From Planctomycetaceae bacterium (GTDB lineage: Bacteria; Planctomycetota; Planctomycetia; Pirellulales; UBA1268): 5,856 nt of DNA. The stretch covers positions 1 to 5,856 of the forward strand of contig JAUWWJ010000117.1 of NCBI GenBank assembly GCA_030616935.1, given 5' to 3'. Under the pieces are notes generated by a model. It was not told the origin of the DNA. It was given only the letters and a program-made list of their open reading frames with translations, and did not search any database. The position numbers and the translations under genes are program-made. Each line of letters opens with the position of its first letter. Positions within the stretch are counted from its first letter, which is position 1. This document shows positions 1-5,856 of this stretch, piece after piece.

Positions 1-1342
1 AAGCAAGCCGGTGCTCTGCCCGACTTGTGAACATACGGTACGGTTCATCAACGCCGCAGGTCACAAGGTCATCGATTAATACACCGATGTACGACTCTTC
101 CCTCGAAAGAATCATCGGCTCTGTTTTCCCAAGAGCCAACGCGGCGTTCGTGCCAGCGACGAGTCCTTGTGCTGCCGCCTCTTCGTATCCCGTCGTGCCA
201 TTAATCTGCCCGGCGAGAAAGAGTCCCGAAACAGGCTTGCTCTCAAGACTTAGAGTAAGCTGATCCGGAGGCGCGTAATCGTATTCGACGGCATAGCCAT
301 ACCGCATTATCTCTGCCTGCTCGAGACCAGGAATCATTCGAATAATGACGTCCTGAACATCTCTTGGCAGGCTTGTGGAAATACCGTTGACGTACACTTC
401 GTGCGTCCGCTGTCCCTCAGGTTCGAGGAAAAGTTGATGACTCTCCTTATCCGAGAAACGAACAACCTTGTCTTCGATACTTGGGCAGTAACGTGGACCA
501 CGTGAATTAATCTGGCCACTATACATTGGCGCACGATGTAGATTCTGGCGGATCACTTCATGAATTTCAGGAGTCGTTCTCGTAATCCAACAAGAAAGCT
601 GCTCTCGTTGAATTGAGTCTGTCAAAAAAGAAAACTGCTGTGGAGTTACATCTCCTGGCTGTTCCTGCAGCTGCTTCGTGTCGATCGTTCCACCATGCAG
701 CCGACACGGCGTGCCTGTTTTGAATCGATCGAGCCGAAAGCCAACTTCTTGAAGAGCGTGGCTTACTCCAGCAGTTGTCCCCTCCCCTGCTCGACCACCA
801 GGTGTCTGGGCTTCCCCCGTATGCATGACCGCCTGCAGAAACGTACCTGTTGTGAGCACAACTGCCCCGGCACGGTACTCGATTCCGCCTCGAGCAACGA
901 CGCCTGCGATCTGCCTCTGCGCTGAGTTTCCACCGGCTTTTGTCTGCGTATCAAACAGAAGCCCTTCAATCATTTCTTGCCGGAGCACGAGATTCGGTGT
1001 CGACTCAACAAGATGCTTCACCTCCATCTGATACTGACGCTTATCAGCCTGCGCCCGAGGCCCATGCATTGCCGGGCCTTTCGAACGATTCAATACACGG
1101 TACTGAATACCACTGGCATCAATGGCACGCCCCATGAGACCGCCCAGTGCATCGACTTCGCGTACCAACTGCCCTTTCCCAACGCCACCAATGGCAGGAT
1201 TGCAGCTCATCTGGCCAACTGTATCGCAGTTGGCTGTGAGCAGCGCCGTTCGAGCACCAAGCCTTGCTGCGGCTGCGGCTGCCTCGACGCCAGCATGCCC
1301 CCCACCAATAACCACCACATCAAAGTTATAGGTAGCAGACAT
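1..1342 (-). CDS. mnmG: tRNA uridine-5-carboxymethylaminomethyl(34) synthesis enzyme MnmG (GidA), 3' end cut off by the window
   Basis: MnmG is the FAD-dependent cytoplasmic partner of the GTPase MnmE. Together they install the (carboxymethyl)aminomethyl group on C5 of wobble uridine 34 in certain tRNAs, using methylenetetrahydrofolate and NADH. Reading from the ATG at 1342, the frame is open to the left edge with 447 full codons. The N-terminal dinucleotide-binding motif GGGHAG is at residues 13-18. [10 protein letters not shown] contains Cys47, matching the conserved cysteine at the same position in E. coli Mnm[12 protein letters not shown] carries the second conserved cysteine (Cys286, E. 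coli Cys277), and [11 protein letters not shown] lies at 378-388. The visible sequence ends at the family motif [10 protein letters not shown] (437-446), where many homologues have Tyr instead of His. About 180 C-terminal residues, which include the MnmE/tRNA-binding helical domain, lie outside the window. A strong Shine-Dalgarno supports this start. It lies 158 bp downstream of a SNF2 helicase on the same strand. The identification is secure. Confidence 0.97.
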   Translation of the reverse strand, partial: MSATYNFDVVVIGGGHAGVEAAAAAARLGARTALLTANCDTVGQMSCNPAIGGVGKGQLVREVDALGGLMGRAIDASGIQYRVLNRSKGPAMHGPRAQADKRQYQMEVKHLVESTPNLVLRQEMIEGLLFDTQTKAGGNSAQRQIAGVVARGGIEYRAGAVVLTTGTFLQAVMHTGEAQTPGGRAGEGTTAGVSHALQEVGFRLDRFKTGTPCRLHGGTIDTKQLQEQPGDVTPQQFSFLTDSIQREQLSCWITRTTPEIHEVIRQNLHRAPMYSGQINSRGPRYCPSIEDKVVRFSDKESHQLFLEPEGQRTHEVYVNGISTSLPRDVQDVIIRMIPGLEQAEIMRYGYAVEYDYAPPDQLTLSLESKPVSGLFLAGQINGTTGYEEAAAQGLVAGTNAALALGKTEPMILSREESYIGVLIDDLVTCGVDEPYRMFTSRAEHRLA

Positions 1343-1500
1343 TAAAACACCTTCGGAGATACGACATCGATCTTTCCATGATAATTGATTGTCTCGAATG
1401 AAGATATCGTCCCAAAATCGCTTCCACAGCGCGAAGAGTCGCACAAATCAGCATGTGCATGCTTGGAACACTGAAAACCACGGGCCCGAATCAGCGGCAC
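1342..1500 (-). other. 52-codon open frame between the SNF2 helicase and mnmG (possible small CDS or leader; unproven)
   Basis: The gap between the helicase and mnmG is fully open in one frame. Directly after the helicase TAG (1503-1501) a GTG codon begins a 52-residue frame in the same phase. It ends with TAA at 1344-1342, sharing bases with the mnmG ATG in a TAATG arrangement typical of translational coupling. The peptide would carry Cys11, His14, His16, Cys20 and Cys25 in a short cluster, but I recognise no domain. No Shine-Dalgarno is evident before the GTG beyond what the helicase end supplies. Seen: the frame and the overlap. Inferred: any function. An open run of about 52 codons is not rare by chance, so this could equally be an untranslated spacer. 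The same gap holds a short dyad AGCATG-TG-CATGCT (1450-1463) with no T-run, so I see no intrinsic terminator between the genes. Confidence 0.25.
1348..1354 (-). promoter_or_regulatory. Shine-Dalgarno of mnmG
   Basis: On the reverse strand the sequence reads GAAGGTG, five bases before the mnmG ATG. It contains the anti-SD complement AAGG and is the best ribosome-binding site in the window. It confirms that [15 protein letters not shown] is the true N-terminus. It also lies inside the last codons of the small upstream frame whose TAA overlaps this ATG. Confidence 0.7.
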
Positions 1501-3240
1501 CTAGGCAGCTCGGCGGTTTCCTTGACCAGGGACTTTGAGACCGAATAAGGAAAAAATGTCCTCGGCTGACATACTCGCAGCAGGCTCCGGCTCGGCCTGC
1601 GAAAGAATCACATCAGAAAGGTTCCGCTTCCTCGCTAACACTTCATCAATTCGCTCTTCAATTGTGCCGACAGAAAGAAACTTTGTCACTGTCACCGCAC
1701 CCACTGCTCCAATCCGATGAGCGCGGTTGATCGCTTGATCCTCTATGGCTGGATTCCACCATCTATCGAACAGAAAAACGTATTGTGAAAATTGGAGATT
1801 GAGTCCCACTGCACCTGCTCCATATGACAGTAAGAGCACCGAGTGCTGGCTTTTATTTCGAAAGGATTCGATGGCTTCATCTCGGGCCGCTGTCGACATA
1901 CCCCCGTGATATTCAAGTGGCGAGAAACTTTTCAATCTCTCACGAAGACGAGAAAGCGTATCGACCCATTGACTAAAGACTATTGCCTTCCGGCCACTAG
2001 ACTGCACCTCTTCGAGCTCTGCTACAAGGCAATCTGTCTTCGCGCTTGCACGTGTTGCCGTATCAAAGTTACAGATTTGCTTCAGTCGCAGCACTAGTTC
2101 AAACACATGCTGAATGGTTGCTTCCTGCCCCATCTCAGAAAGCCTCAGAACACCTTCCTCTTCGGCCCGCCGATACGTCTCTCGCTGTTCATTTGAAAGC
2201 TCAATATATCGGTCTGTGTCAAGTCGAGGTGGCATGTCTTTCAGGACTTTGTCTTTTGTTCGTCTGAGGCAATGCCCTTTGGCTGCAGCACCCAGAACCC
2301 GAGGAGACATACCATCATGAACCTGCCCTGGTGCAACAAAATCAAAGATACCCACAAGATCTTCAGATCGATTCTCAACCGGAGTCCCTGTCAACGCCCA
2401 TGAGCGTTTTCGAGGAATTGAACAGACTGCTATGCTTGTCTGACTTGCGCGATTTTTGATCCGCTGTGCTTCATCGAGAATGACGAGGTCAAACTCGGCA
2501 CGCATTTCATCAAGAATTGGACGGTCACGAATAACAGCTTCGTAGTGAGCTACCTTGACAGGCACATCTTGCAACGACCACTGCCACCGACGCCGTTCCG
2601 GATCGCCGGCAATTACTCCAACGACAAGCTCAGGTGCCCACACGGACAGTTCTCGAGTCCAATTCGAAACGAGACCTTTTGGACAAATCACAAGCACACT
2701 ACGAGCCTGCCCCGAGTGAACAAGGAGTCGAAGCGATGAAATCGCCTGCATTGATTTCCCAAGACCCATTTCATCAGCCAGGATTCCTCCGAACCGCGGC
2801 ATGAGAAATGCCATACCGTCAAATTGGAAGGGAAATGGTTCATGAGGAAAAGACAAGTGGCAACCAGCCAAGAGCGTTTCAAGATCTGGCTGCAGGAGAT
2901 AAAAAAGTCGCTCCGACAGTTTGACAACATCGTGAGGCGGCTGAATGCGAGTACGCTTCCGTGGCACAGCAGCAGGCGATGGAGTTTGAGCCTCGCGATT
3001 GTGAATCTTCGGCGGTACGGACAAACCGCCAACAAACTGATGACTATAAACCTCAACTGATTGACGTAATAGCGGCACGTCGCGCACTTCCACTGGACTT
3101 GCCTGGACAGGCAACTGAAGCGTTCGACTCGCAGGCAAGACAAAAGATTTCACCGTTGTGACGGATGAAGACGGAAGGCAACATTCATTCGACTCAATTG
3201 CAACAGATCGCTTTGATTGCTCAGATTCACGTGCTGACAT
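1501..3240 (-). CDS. SNF2-family DEAD/DEAH-box ATPase (Swi2/Snf2-like helicase/translocase)
   Basis: This is a complete 579-aa superfamily 2 ATPase of the Snf2 type. These enzymes translocate on double-stranded DNA and displace bound proteins or remodel polymerase or nucleoid complexes, rather than unwinding DNA in the classic way. All core motifs are present in order: motif I DEMGLGKS (156-163), Ia VLVICPKG (about 183-190), II ILDEAQ (254-259), III ALTGTP (282-287), IV KAIVFSQW (418-425), V around SYGAGAVGLNL (472-482), the Snf2 signature DRWWNPAIEDQA (492-503), and VI with RAHRIG (506-511). Lys162 and Asp256-Glu257 are the expected Walker A and B residues. The first about 120 residues are low-complexity, Ser/Pro/Arg-rich and match nothing I know. 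No SWIM zinc finger or bromodomain is seen, and the last 30 residues are a short tail. Motif V has GAGAVGLNL where most relatives have KAGGxGLNL, and the usual Gln after HRIG is Ala. An in-frame TGA lies just upstream, so the ATG at 3240 is the earliest start; it has no clear Shine-Dalgarno. It is probably co-transcribed with the gene ending 38 bp upstream. Confidence 0.95.
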   Translation of the reverse strand: MSARESEQSKRSVAIESNECCLPSSSVTTVKSFVLPASRTLQLPVQASPVEVRDVPLLRQSVEVYSHQFVGGLSVPPKIHNREAQTPSPAAVPRKRTRIQPPHDVVKLSERLFYLLQPDLETLLAGCHLSFPHEPFPFQFDGMAFLMPRFGGILADEMGLGKSMQAISSLRLLVHSGQARSVLVICPKGLVSNWTRELSVWAPELVVGVIAGDPERRRWQWSLQDVPVKVAHYEAVIRDRPILDEMRAEFDLVILDEAQRIKNRASQTSIAVCSIPRKRSWALTGTPVENRSEDLVGIFDFVAPGQVHDGMSPRVLGAAAKGHCLRRTKDKVLKDMPPRLDTDRYIELSNEQRETYRRAEEEGVLRLSEMGQEATIQHVFELVLRLKQICNFDTATRASAKTDCLVAELEEVQSSGRKAIVFSQWVDTLSRLRERLKSFSPLEYHGGMSTAARDEAIESFRNKSQHSVLLLSYGAGAVGLNLQFSQYVFLFDRWWNPAIEDQAINRAHRIGAVGAVTVTKFLSVGTIEERIDEVLARKRNLSDVILSQAEPEPAASMSAEDIFSLFGLKVPGQGNRRAA

Positions 3241-3278
3241 AGTTCACTAAGCAGAATTCTAAATGAGGTGGTGTTTTA

Positions 3279-3791
3279 TCAATGATTCTTGGCTTCATCG
3301 ATTGCAGCACGAATACGATTAAATGGTTCGGCCAGTTCGATACTTGAGCAAAGCGTTTCAAAGTGTGGACGCAGTTTGTCAATTTTTGATATATCTTCCT
3401 CATGCGGGCGCAGCTGAAAGGCCCCTAAGCACATGGCGTCTTCTCTGTTTCCCTGATGGTCCGTTTCGTGAATTGCCACAACAGGACTTGCTCCGTAGGA
3501 ACGTGCGTGCAGCAATGATTCTCGATCTGTAAGAACCGCAACTGGTGACAACTGTGTAGCTTTCAGCAAGGGGGCCCCTATTTGCTCGCCGTGCAGATGC
3601 CTCTGAAGCGTTGCGCCGTACAAAATCTCTTGTGCTCTGGTTACCCGTAGCGGTGCTGTGCAGTGAAATTCAAGGGGTCGACCCGTGATGTCAACCAGCA
3701 GATATCCGCCAAACATTCCGATATTTGCGGCGTCGCAGACTGTCAAAAAACCGAACGTCATGTCGTGCGATGACACCACACCTGAAACCAT
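3279..3791 (-). CDS. Conserved hypothetical protein (planctomycetal type), likely operon partner of the SNF2 ATPase
   Basis: This is a protein of unknown function with a clear conserved core: GFLTV, then GGYLLVDITGRPLEFHCTAP (residues 28-47 from the ATG at 3791), RAQEILYGATL (52-62), GEQIG (68-72), and a second half with PVAVLTDRESLL. From memory this GRPLEFHCTAP...QEILYG core recurs in planctomycete hypothetical proteins, but no biochemical role is known to me. It has no signal peptide or membrane segment and is probably a cytosolic alpha/beta protein. Three in-frame starts are possible: GTG at 3830 (183 aa), ATG at 3791 (170 aa) and ATG at 3761 (160 aa, beginning MTFGFLTV, nearest the conserved block). 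I chose 3791 because GGAG lies eight bases upstream; the GTG has no ribosome-binding site and an in-frame TAG lies 12 bases upstream of it. It ends 38 bp before the SNF2 gene on the same strand, which suggests co-transcription and possibly a shared process. The coding call is good; the function is unknown. Confidence 0.85.
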   Translation of the reverse strand: MVSGVVSSHDMTFGFLTVCDAANIGMFGGYLLVDITGRPLEFHCTAPLRVTRAQEILYGATLQRHLHGEQIGAPLLKATQLSPVAVLTDRESLLHARSYGASPVVAIHETDHQGNREDAMCLGAFQLRPHEEDISKIDKLRPHFETLCSSIELAEPFNRIRAAIDEAKNH

Positions 3792-3799
3792 TCGGCAGA

Positions 3800-3803
3800 C
3801 TCC
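3800..3803 (-). promoter_or_regulatory. Shine-Dalgarno GGAG deciding the start at 3791
   Basis: On the reverse strand GGAG is followed by eight bases and then the ATG at 3791-3789, which is ideal spacing. Neither the upstream GTG (3830) nor the downstream ATG (3761) has a comparable site, so this favours a 170-aa product. Planctomycetes often lack Shine-Dalgarno sequences, so the evidence is moderate. Confidence 0.45.
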
Positions 3804-3944
3804 AAAGAACGTTGACAGGGTGTTCGCCACGTTGGCTGAAAACTACCTCTAGCGGTTTCGTCAATTTCTTCGCCCGCCGACTCAATCCATCGGGAGAACT
3901 CTGAAGAGTCTTGAATAACCGGTGTCGCAAAACATCTTATTGCT

Positions 3945-3998
3945 CCAAATGGAGTAGTCTGTAGCGGTTACAACGGCATTACGGGCCTCTCCATTTGG
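3945..3998. repeat. Perfect 10-bp inverted repeat, possible operator
   Basis: CCAAATGGAG at 3945-3954 is matched exactly by its reverse complement CTCCATTTGG at 3989-3998. The 34-bp spacer puts the arm starts 44 bp apart, roughly four helical turns. The right arm overlaps the candidate -35 element of the rightward promoter. This layout fits a regulator binding two half-sites, but no regulator is encoded in the window. A chance pair or a weak RNA hairpin is possible. Confidence 0.35.
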
Positions 3999-4023
3999 TT
4001 CAAATGAAAAGAATGGATACCAT
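3995..4023 (+). promoter_or_regulatory. Candidate sigma70-type promoter for the 4096-4563 gene
   Basis: TTGGTT (3995-4000) and TACCAT (4018-4023) are separated by exactly 17 bases. They match the TTGACA and TATAAT consensus at 3 and 4 of 6 positions. A start near 4030 would give a short leader before either possible start codon of the next gene. The match is weak and made by eye, and planctomycete promoters are poorly defined. Confidence 0.25.
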
Positions 4024-4095
4024 CACATTCTGAAAGAACACTCTCAACAAGTGAAGTTACATGCGTTTTTACCACCGCCCACGGATACTCGAAAA

Positions 4096-4563
4096 ATGCC
4101 AAATCTTCCATCTCACTGCACTCAAATCGATATTACGTCAACGAATGACCCCGCAGACACAACGGTCCCTCAGCAAAAAAACACGAACTCGCAATCAGAG
4201 GTGGTAGCTGTCCTCAAAGAAATACTCGTGACCCAAAAGAAATCGTGCGATCTCCTAAGCGATGTGCTGAAGCATGTTTCATTCCAGCAGCGCCAACGAG
4301 CCGCTGAATTACAAACGTGGCGAGAAAACAATCCCTACGTCGCACAGGCGTGCCGAAAAGCAGCAAAAGGATTATCCCACGTCCATACTGATTTCCTAAC
4401 AACACTCGCCGAAGAAGCAGCTGAAAGTGCTGAAGACTTTACGGACAGTGATTATGCACTTGGCGAATTCATTGATCGATACGGACCTCGCTTGGCTCAC
4501 TTTAACGGGGTGATGCAACTCCTAAGCCAACTCGCAATGCCCGAGGATGAAAATCAAAACTAA
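4096..4563 (+). CDS. Small helical hypothetical protein (planctomycetal type)
   Basis: This is a 155-aa protein from the ATG at 4096, or 170 aa if the in-frame GTG at 4051 is used. Neither has a good ribosome-binding site. I prefer the ATG because the extra 15 residues are Pro-rich and unconserved-looking. In 170-aa numbering, the first about 45 residues are polar and probably disordered. The rest is predicted helical and charged: VVAVLKEILVTQKKSCDLLSDVLKHV (51-76) shows heptad-like hydrophobic spacing, then QRQRAAELQTWRENNPYVAQ (80-99), a long acidic helix, and FIDRYGPRLAHFNGVMQLLS (140-159). The QRQRAxEL...W...NP...ACRKAAKGL and RYGPRLAHFNGV blocks remind me of a conserved planctomycete hypothetical family with no known function. 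It has no signal peptide, membrane helix or metal-binding cluster. A cytosolic coiled-coil or adaptor-like role is possible but is only a guess from composition. Confidence 0.8.
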   Translation: MPNLPSHCTQIDITSTNDPADTTVPQQKNTNSQSEVVAVLKEILVTQKKSCDLLSDVLKHVSFQQRQRAAELQTWRENNPYVAQACRKAAKGLSHVHTDFLTTLAEEAAESAEDFTDSDYALGEFIDRYGPRLAHFNGVMQLLSQLAMPEDENQN

Positions 4564-4574
4564 ATTTCATCCTC
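4543..4574 (+). repeat. Perfect 10-bp stem-loop spanning the stop codon of the 4096-4563 gene
   Basis: GAGGATGAAA (4543-4552) pairs exactly with TTTCATCCTC (4565-4574) around a 12-base loop that contains the TAA stop (4561-4563). The stem has four G-C and six A-T pairs. No T-run follows on either strand, so it is not a standard intrinsic terminator. It may be a 3'-end stabilising or attenuating hairpin between this gene and the ANL enzyme, or a chance palindrome. Confidence 0.4.
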
Positions 4575-4700
4575 CTCTGAAAGTCGCCACAACGCGTTCA
4601 ACCGACTACAACTCAAAGTGTTCGTTCAGATTCACCCTCCGACCTAACCTCAACACATTTCTCCTTCGAGGAAACACCTCGCTGGCCTCCACCCAATCCT

Positions 4701-4707
4701 GAAAGAG
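4701..4707 (+). promoter_or_regulatory. Weak Shine-Dalgarno of the ANL enzyme
   Basis: GAAAGAG ends eight bases before the ATG at 4716. It is a purine-rich but imperfect site, and it supports that ATG as the start. The 152-bp gap before it contains no gene, only a small hairpin CGAGG-AAACA-CCTCG (4667-4681) about 35 bases upstream of the ATG. Confidence 0.35.
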
Positions 4708-4715
4708 TCATTCCG

Positions 4716-5843
4716 ATGCCTGCAGACACGACCGAAACACCTTCTGTTTTTAAAGTTGCTGATGAAAAAAGTATCCGACAGAGCAGAGAAAAGCTCGACG
4801 CGCACACAGCTGAGATAGTTGCCTGGCATTTCCATCCATCAACAGGGTCGCCCTTCTGGCTTGAGTATGCAGAAAAACTGAATTTTGATCCGCTTAAGGA
4901 AGTGAACTGCTTTGACGATTTAAAAAAGTTTCCGGCATTCGAAGACGAGTGGCTCAGAGGAGGGCCAGTGACTCGTTGGATTCCAAAAGGGTTTGCCGGC
5001 CAGCCGGCGTACGTTTTTGAAACAGGTGGAACCACCGGCACGCCCAAATCACGAGTTAACCTGCGAGACTTCCGAACGGATTACGAAGAGTTCAGCGAGA
5101 CTCTCCCTGAAGAGTATTTTCCGAAGGGTGCAAACTGGTTGATGCTTGGTCCCTCCGGCCCAAGAAGGCTCCGATTGTCTATTGAACATCTGGCGCAGCA
5201 CCGTGGCGGCATCTGTTTCTGCATAGACCTTGACCCACGCTGGGTCATCAAGTTGATCCAAAAAGGATGGATGGAACACCTGGAGGCCTACAAGGATCAC
5301 TGTATTGATCAAGCGATCACCGTCCTTGAATCAGGGCATGATATTCGCTGCATGTTCACAACACCAAAGCTGCTTGAGGCCTTGGCCATTGCCCTTGAAA
5401 AGAAAGGAACGACCATTCGAGAAGCTGGCATCACAGGTATTTTTTCAGGCGGAACCGAGTTCACTCCTCAATGGACTCGATTTGCAGTCGAAGAACTTCT
5501 CGACGGTGCATTTATGACCCCTACCTACGGCAACACCTTGATGGGACTCGCAGCCTCTCGTCCCGTGATCCCCGAAGATGGTTATACGATTGCCTATTAT
5601 TCGCCACAGCCACGCGCCGTCATTGAGGTCGTTGATTTTGATGACACGAACTCGGTGGTACCTTACGGCGGAACGGGCCGAGTAAAACTGACAACACTTA
5701 CAAAAGAAACGTTTGTCCCCGGCTTCCTTGAACGTGATGAAGGTGAGCGGGAACGCCCGTACGCACTCTATCCATGGGATGGCATCAGTGGCGTGCGACC
5801 TTTCAGTAAACTGGCTACCGCCACAACAGTCGGGGTTTACTAA
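4716..5843 (+). CDS. Short AMP-forming adenylating enzyme (ANL superfamily, PaaK/EhpF-like)
   Basis: This complete 375-aa protein belongs to the adenylate-forming superfamily, which activates a carboxylic acid with ATP to an acyl-AMP. ETGGTTGTPK (102-111) is the Gly/Thr-rich ATP-binding loop. FSGGTE (243-248) and PTYGNTLMG (269-277) match the substrate/adenine-binding segments. GTGRVKLTTLT (319-329) and PGFLERDE (335-342) form the region preceding the hinge of PaaK-like members. The early block WHFHPSTGSPFWL (37-49) and the GPSGPRRLRL...LDPRWV region (145-176) look like the EhpF-type 'phenazine antibiotic biosynthesis' proteins, which are about 370 aa and atypical ANL members. Only some 33 residues follow the LERDE block, so the usual mobile C-terminal subdomain of about 100 aa is missing or vestigial, and no clear GK-type catalytic lysine motif is seen. 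The product may therefore be an acyl-adenylate passed to a partner such as a reductase, rather than a CoA thioester. The substrate is unknown. The gene ends 13 bases before the edge, so a partner gene could lie just beyond it. Confidence 0.85.
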   Translation: MPADTTETPSVFKVADEKSIRQSREKLDAHTAEIVAWHFHPSTGSPFWLEYAEKLNFDPLKEVNCFDDLKKFPAFEDEWLRGGPVTRWIPKGFAGQPAYVFETGGTTGTPKSRVNLRDFRTDYEEFSETLPEEYFPKGANWLMLGPSGPRRLRLSIEHLAQHRGGICFCIDLDPRWVIKLIQKGWMEHLEAYKDHCIDQAITVLESGHDIRCMFTTPKLLEALAIALEKKGTTIREAGITGIFSGGTEFTPQWTRFAVEELLDGAFMTPTYGNTLMGLAASRPVIPEDGYTIAYYSPQPRAVIEVVDFDDTNSVVPYGGTGRVKLTTLTKETFVPGFLERDEGERERPYALYPWDGISGVRPFSKLATATTVGVY

Positions 5844-5856
5844 AAACCACTTCGGT

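Larger units (their letters stand above)
3831..4050. other. Divergent intergenic region
   Basis: This non-coding stretch separates the reverse-strand hypothetical/SNF2 pair from the forward-strand genes, so promoters in both directions should lie here. It contains a perfect 10-bp inverted repeat (3945-3954 with 3989-3998), a short dyad ACTCT-GA-AGAGT (3898-3909), and the octamer TAGCGGTT twice in direct orientation (3850-3857 and 3962-3969). I see no tRNA, riboswitch consensus or credible small gene. A reverse-strand frame starting at 3930 runs through here but has no family resemblance and overlaps the better-supported gene. No convincing leftward promoter could be picked out by eye. Confidence 0.5.

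Noticed and set aside
977..1345. Forward-strand frame of 122 codons
   Set aside because: It is fully antisense to the conserved N-terminal half of mnmG and has a Cys/Pro/His-rich composition typical of a shadow frame.
1450..1463. Dyad AGCATG-TG-CATGCT downstream of the SNF2 gene as a terminator
   Set aside because: The two-base loop is too tight for a stable RNA hairpin and no T-run follows on either strand.
2688..3143. Reverse-strand frame of 151 codons within the SNF2 gene
   Set aside because: It is an alternate frame of the same strand inside a gene with complete Snf2 motifs; the peptide is Cys/Arg/Leu-rich with no domain.
1501..3791. Anti-phage defence island built on the SNF2 helicase
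   Set aside because: SNF2 ATPases occur in systems such as DISARM, but here no methylase, nuclease, phospholipase D or other defence gene is present and the neighbour is housekeeping mnmG.
3691..3930. Reverse-strand 79-codon frame upstream of the hypothetical gene
   Set aside because: It overlaps the better-supported gene in another frame, is Arg-rich and has no recognisable motif.
4667..4681. Small hairpin CGAGG-AAACA-CCTCG before the ANL gene
   Set aside because: Only five base pairs with no T-run and no riboswitch-like context; likely chance.
4995..5008. GCCGGC-CA-GCCGGC repeated palindrome
   Set aside because: It lies inside the ANL coding sequence and is explained by Ala/Gly/Pro codons.
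4613..5047. Reverse-strand frame of 144 codons (Ser/Gly-rich)
   Set aside because: It is antisense to the start of the ANL enzyme, whose family motifs are clear; no recognisable domain.

Overview
The window most likely comes from a planctomycete (Pirellulales/Rhodopirellula-like). I base this on two small proteins (reverse strand 3279-3791, forward strand 4096-4563) whose conserved cores I recognise from memory as typical planctomycetal hypothetical proteins, on the form of the SNF2 ATPase, and on mid-range GC with weak or missing Shine-Dalgarno sites. No database search was possible, so the assignment is inference.

Left half, reverse strand, in transcription order. A conserved hypothetical protein (about 160-183 aa depending on start) is followed after 38 bp by a complete 579-aa SNF2-family helicase/translocase. 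A 158-bp gap follows, then mnmG (gidA), the tRNA U34 modification enzyme, which runs off the left edge with about 447 of roughly 630 residues present. The first two genes look like a short operon. mnmG has its own good Shine-Dalgarno and may be read from the same transcript or its own promoter. The 158-bp gap is open in the helicase frame: directly after the helicase TAG there is a 52-codon GTG-initiated reading frame whose TAA overlaps the mnmG ATG (TAATG).

Middle, about 3831-4095. This is a divergent intergenic region with a perfect 10-bp inverted repeat and a weak sigma70-like promoter candidate for the rightward gene.

Right half, forward strand. A small helical, charged protein of unknown function (155-170 aa) has a perfect 10-bp stem-loop spanning its stop codon. 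After 152 bp comes a complete 375-aa adenylate-forming (ANL/PaaK-like) enzyme, closest in appearance to the short, atypical EhpF type of carboxylate-activating proteins. It ends 13 bases before the right edge.

Most of the window reads as ordinary chromosomal sequence. I see no transposase, integrase, CRISPR array, tRNA or rRNA, and no compelling new system. The points most worth checking are the uncharacterised partner of the SNF2 ATPase, the short ANL enzyme of unknown substrate, and the TAATG-coupled small frame before mnmG.
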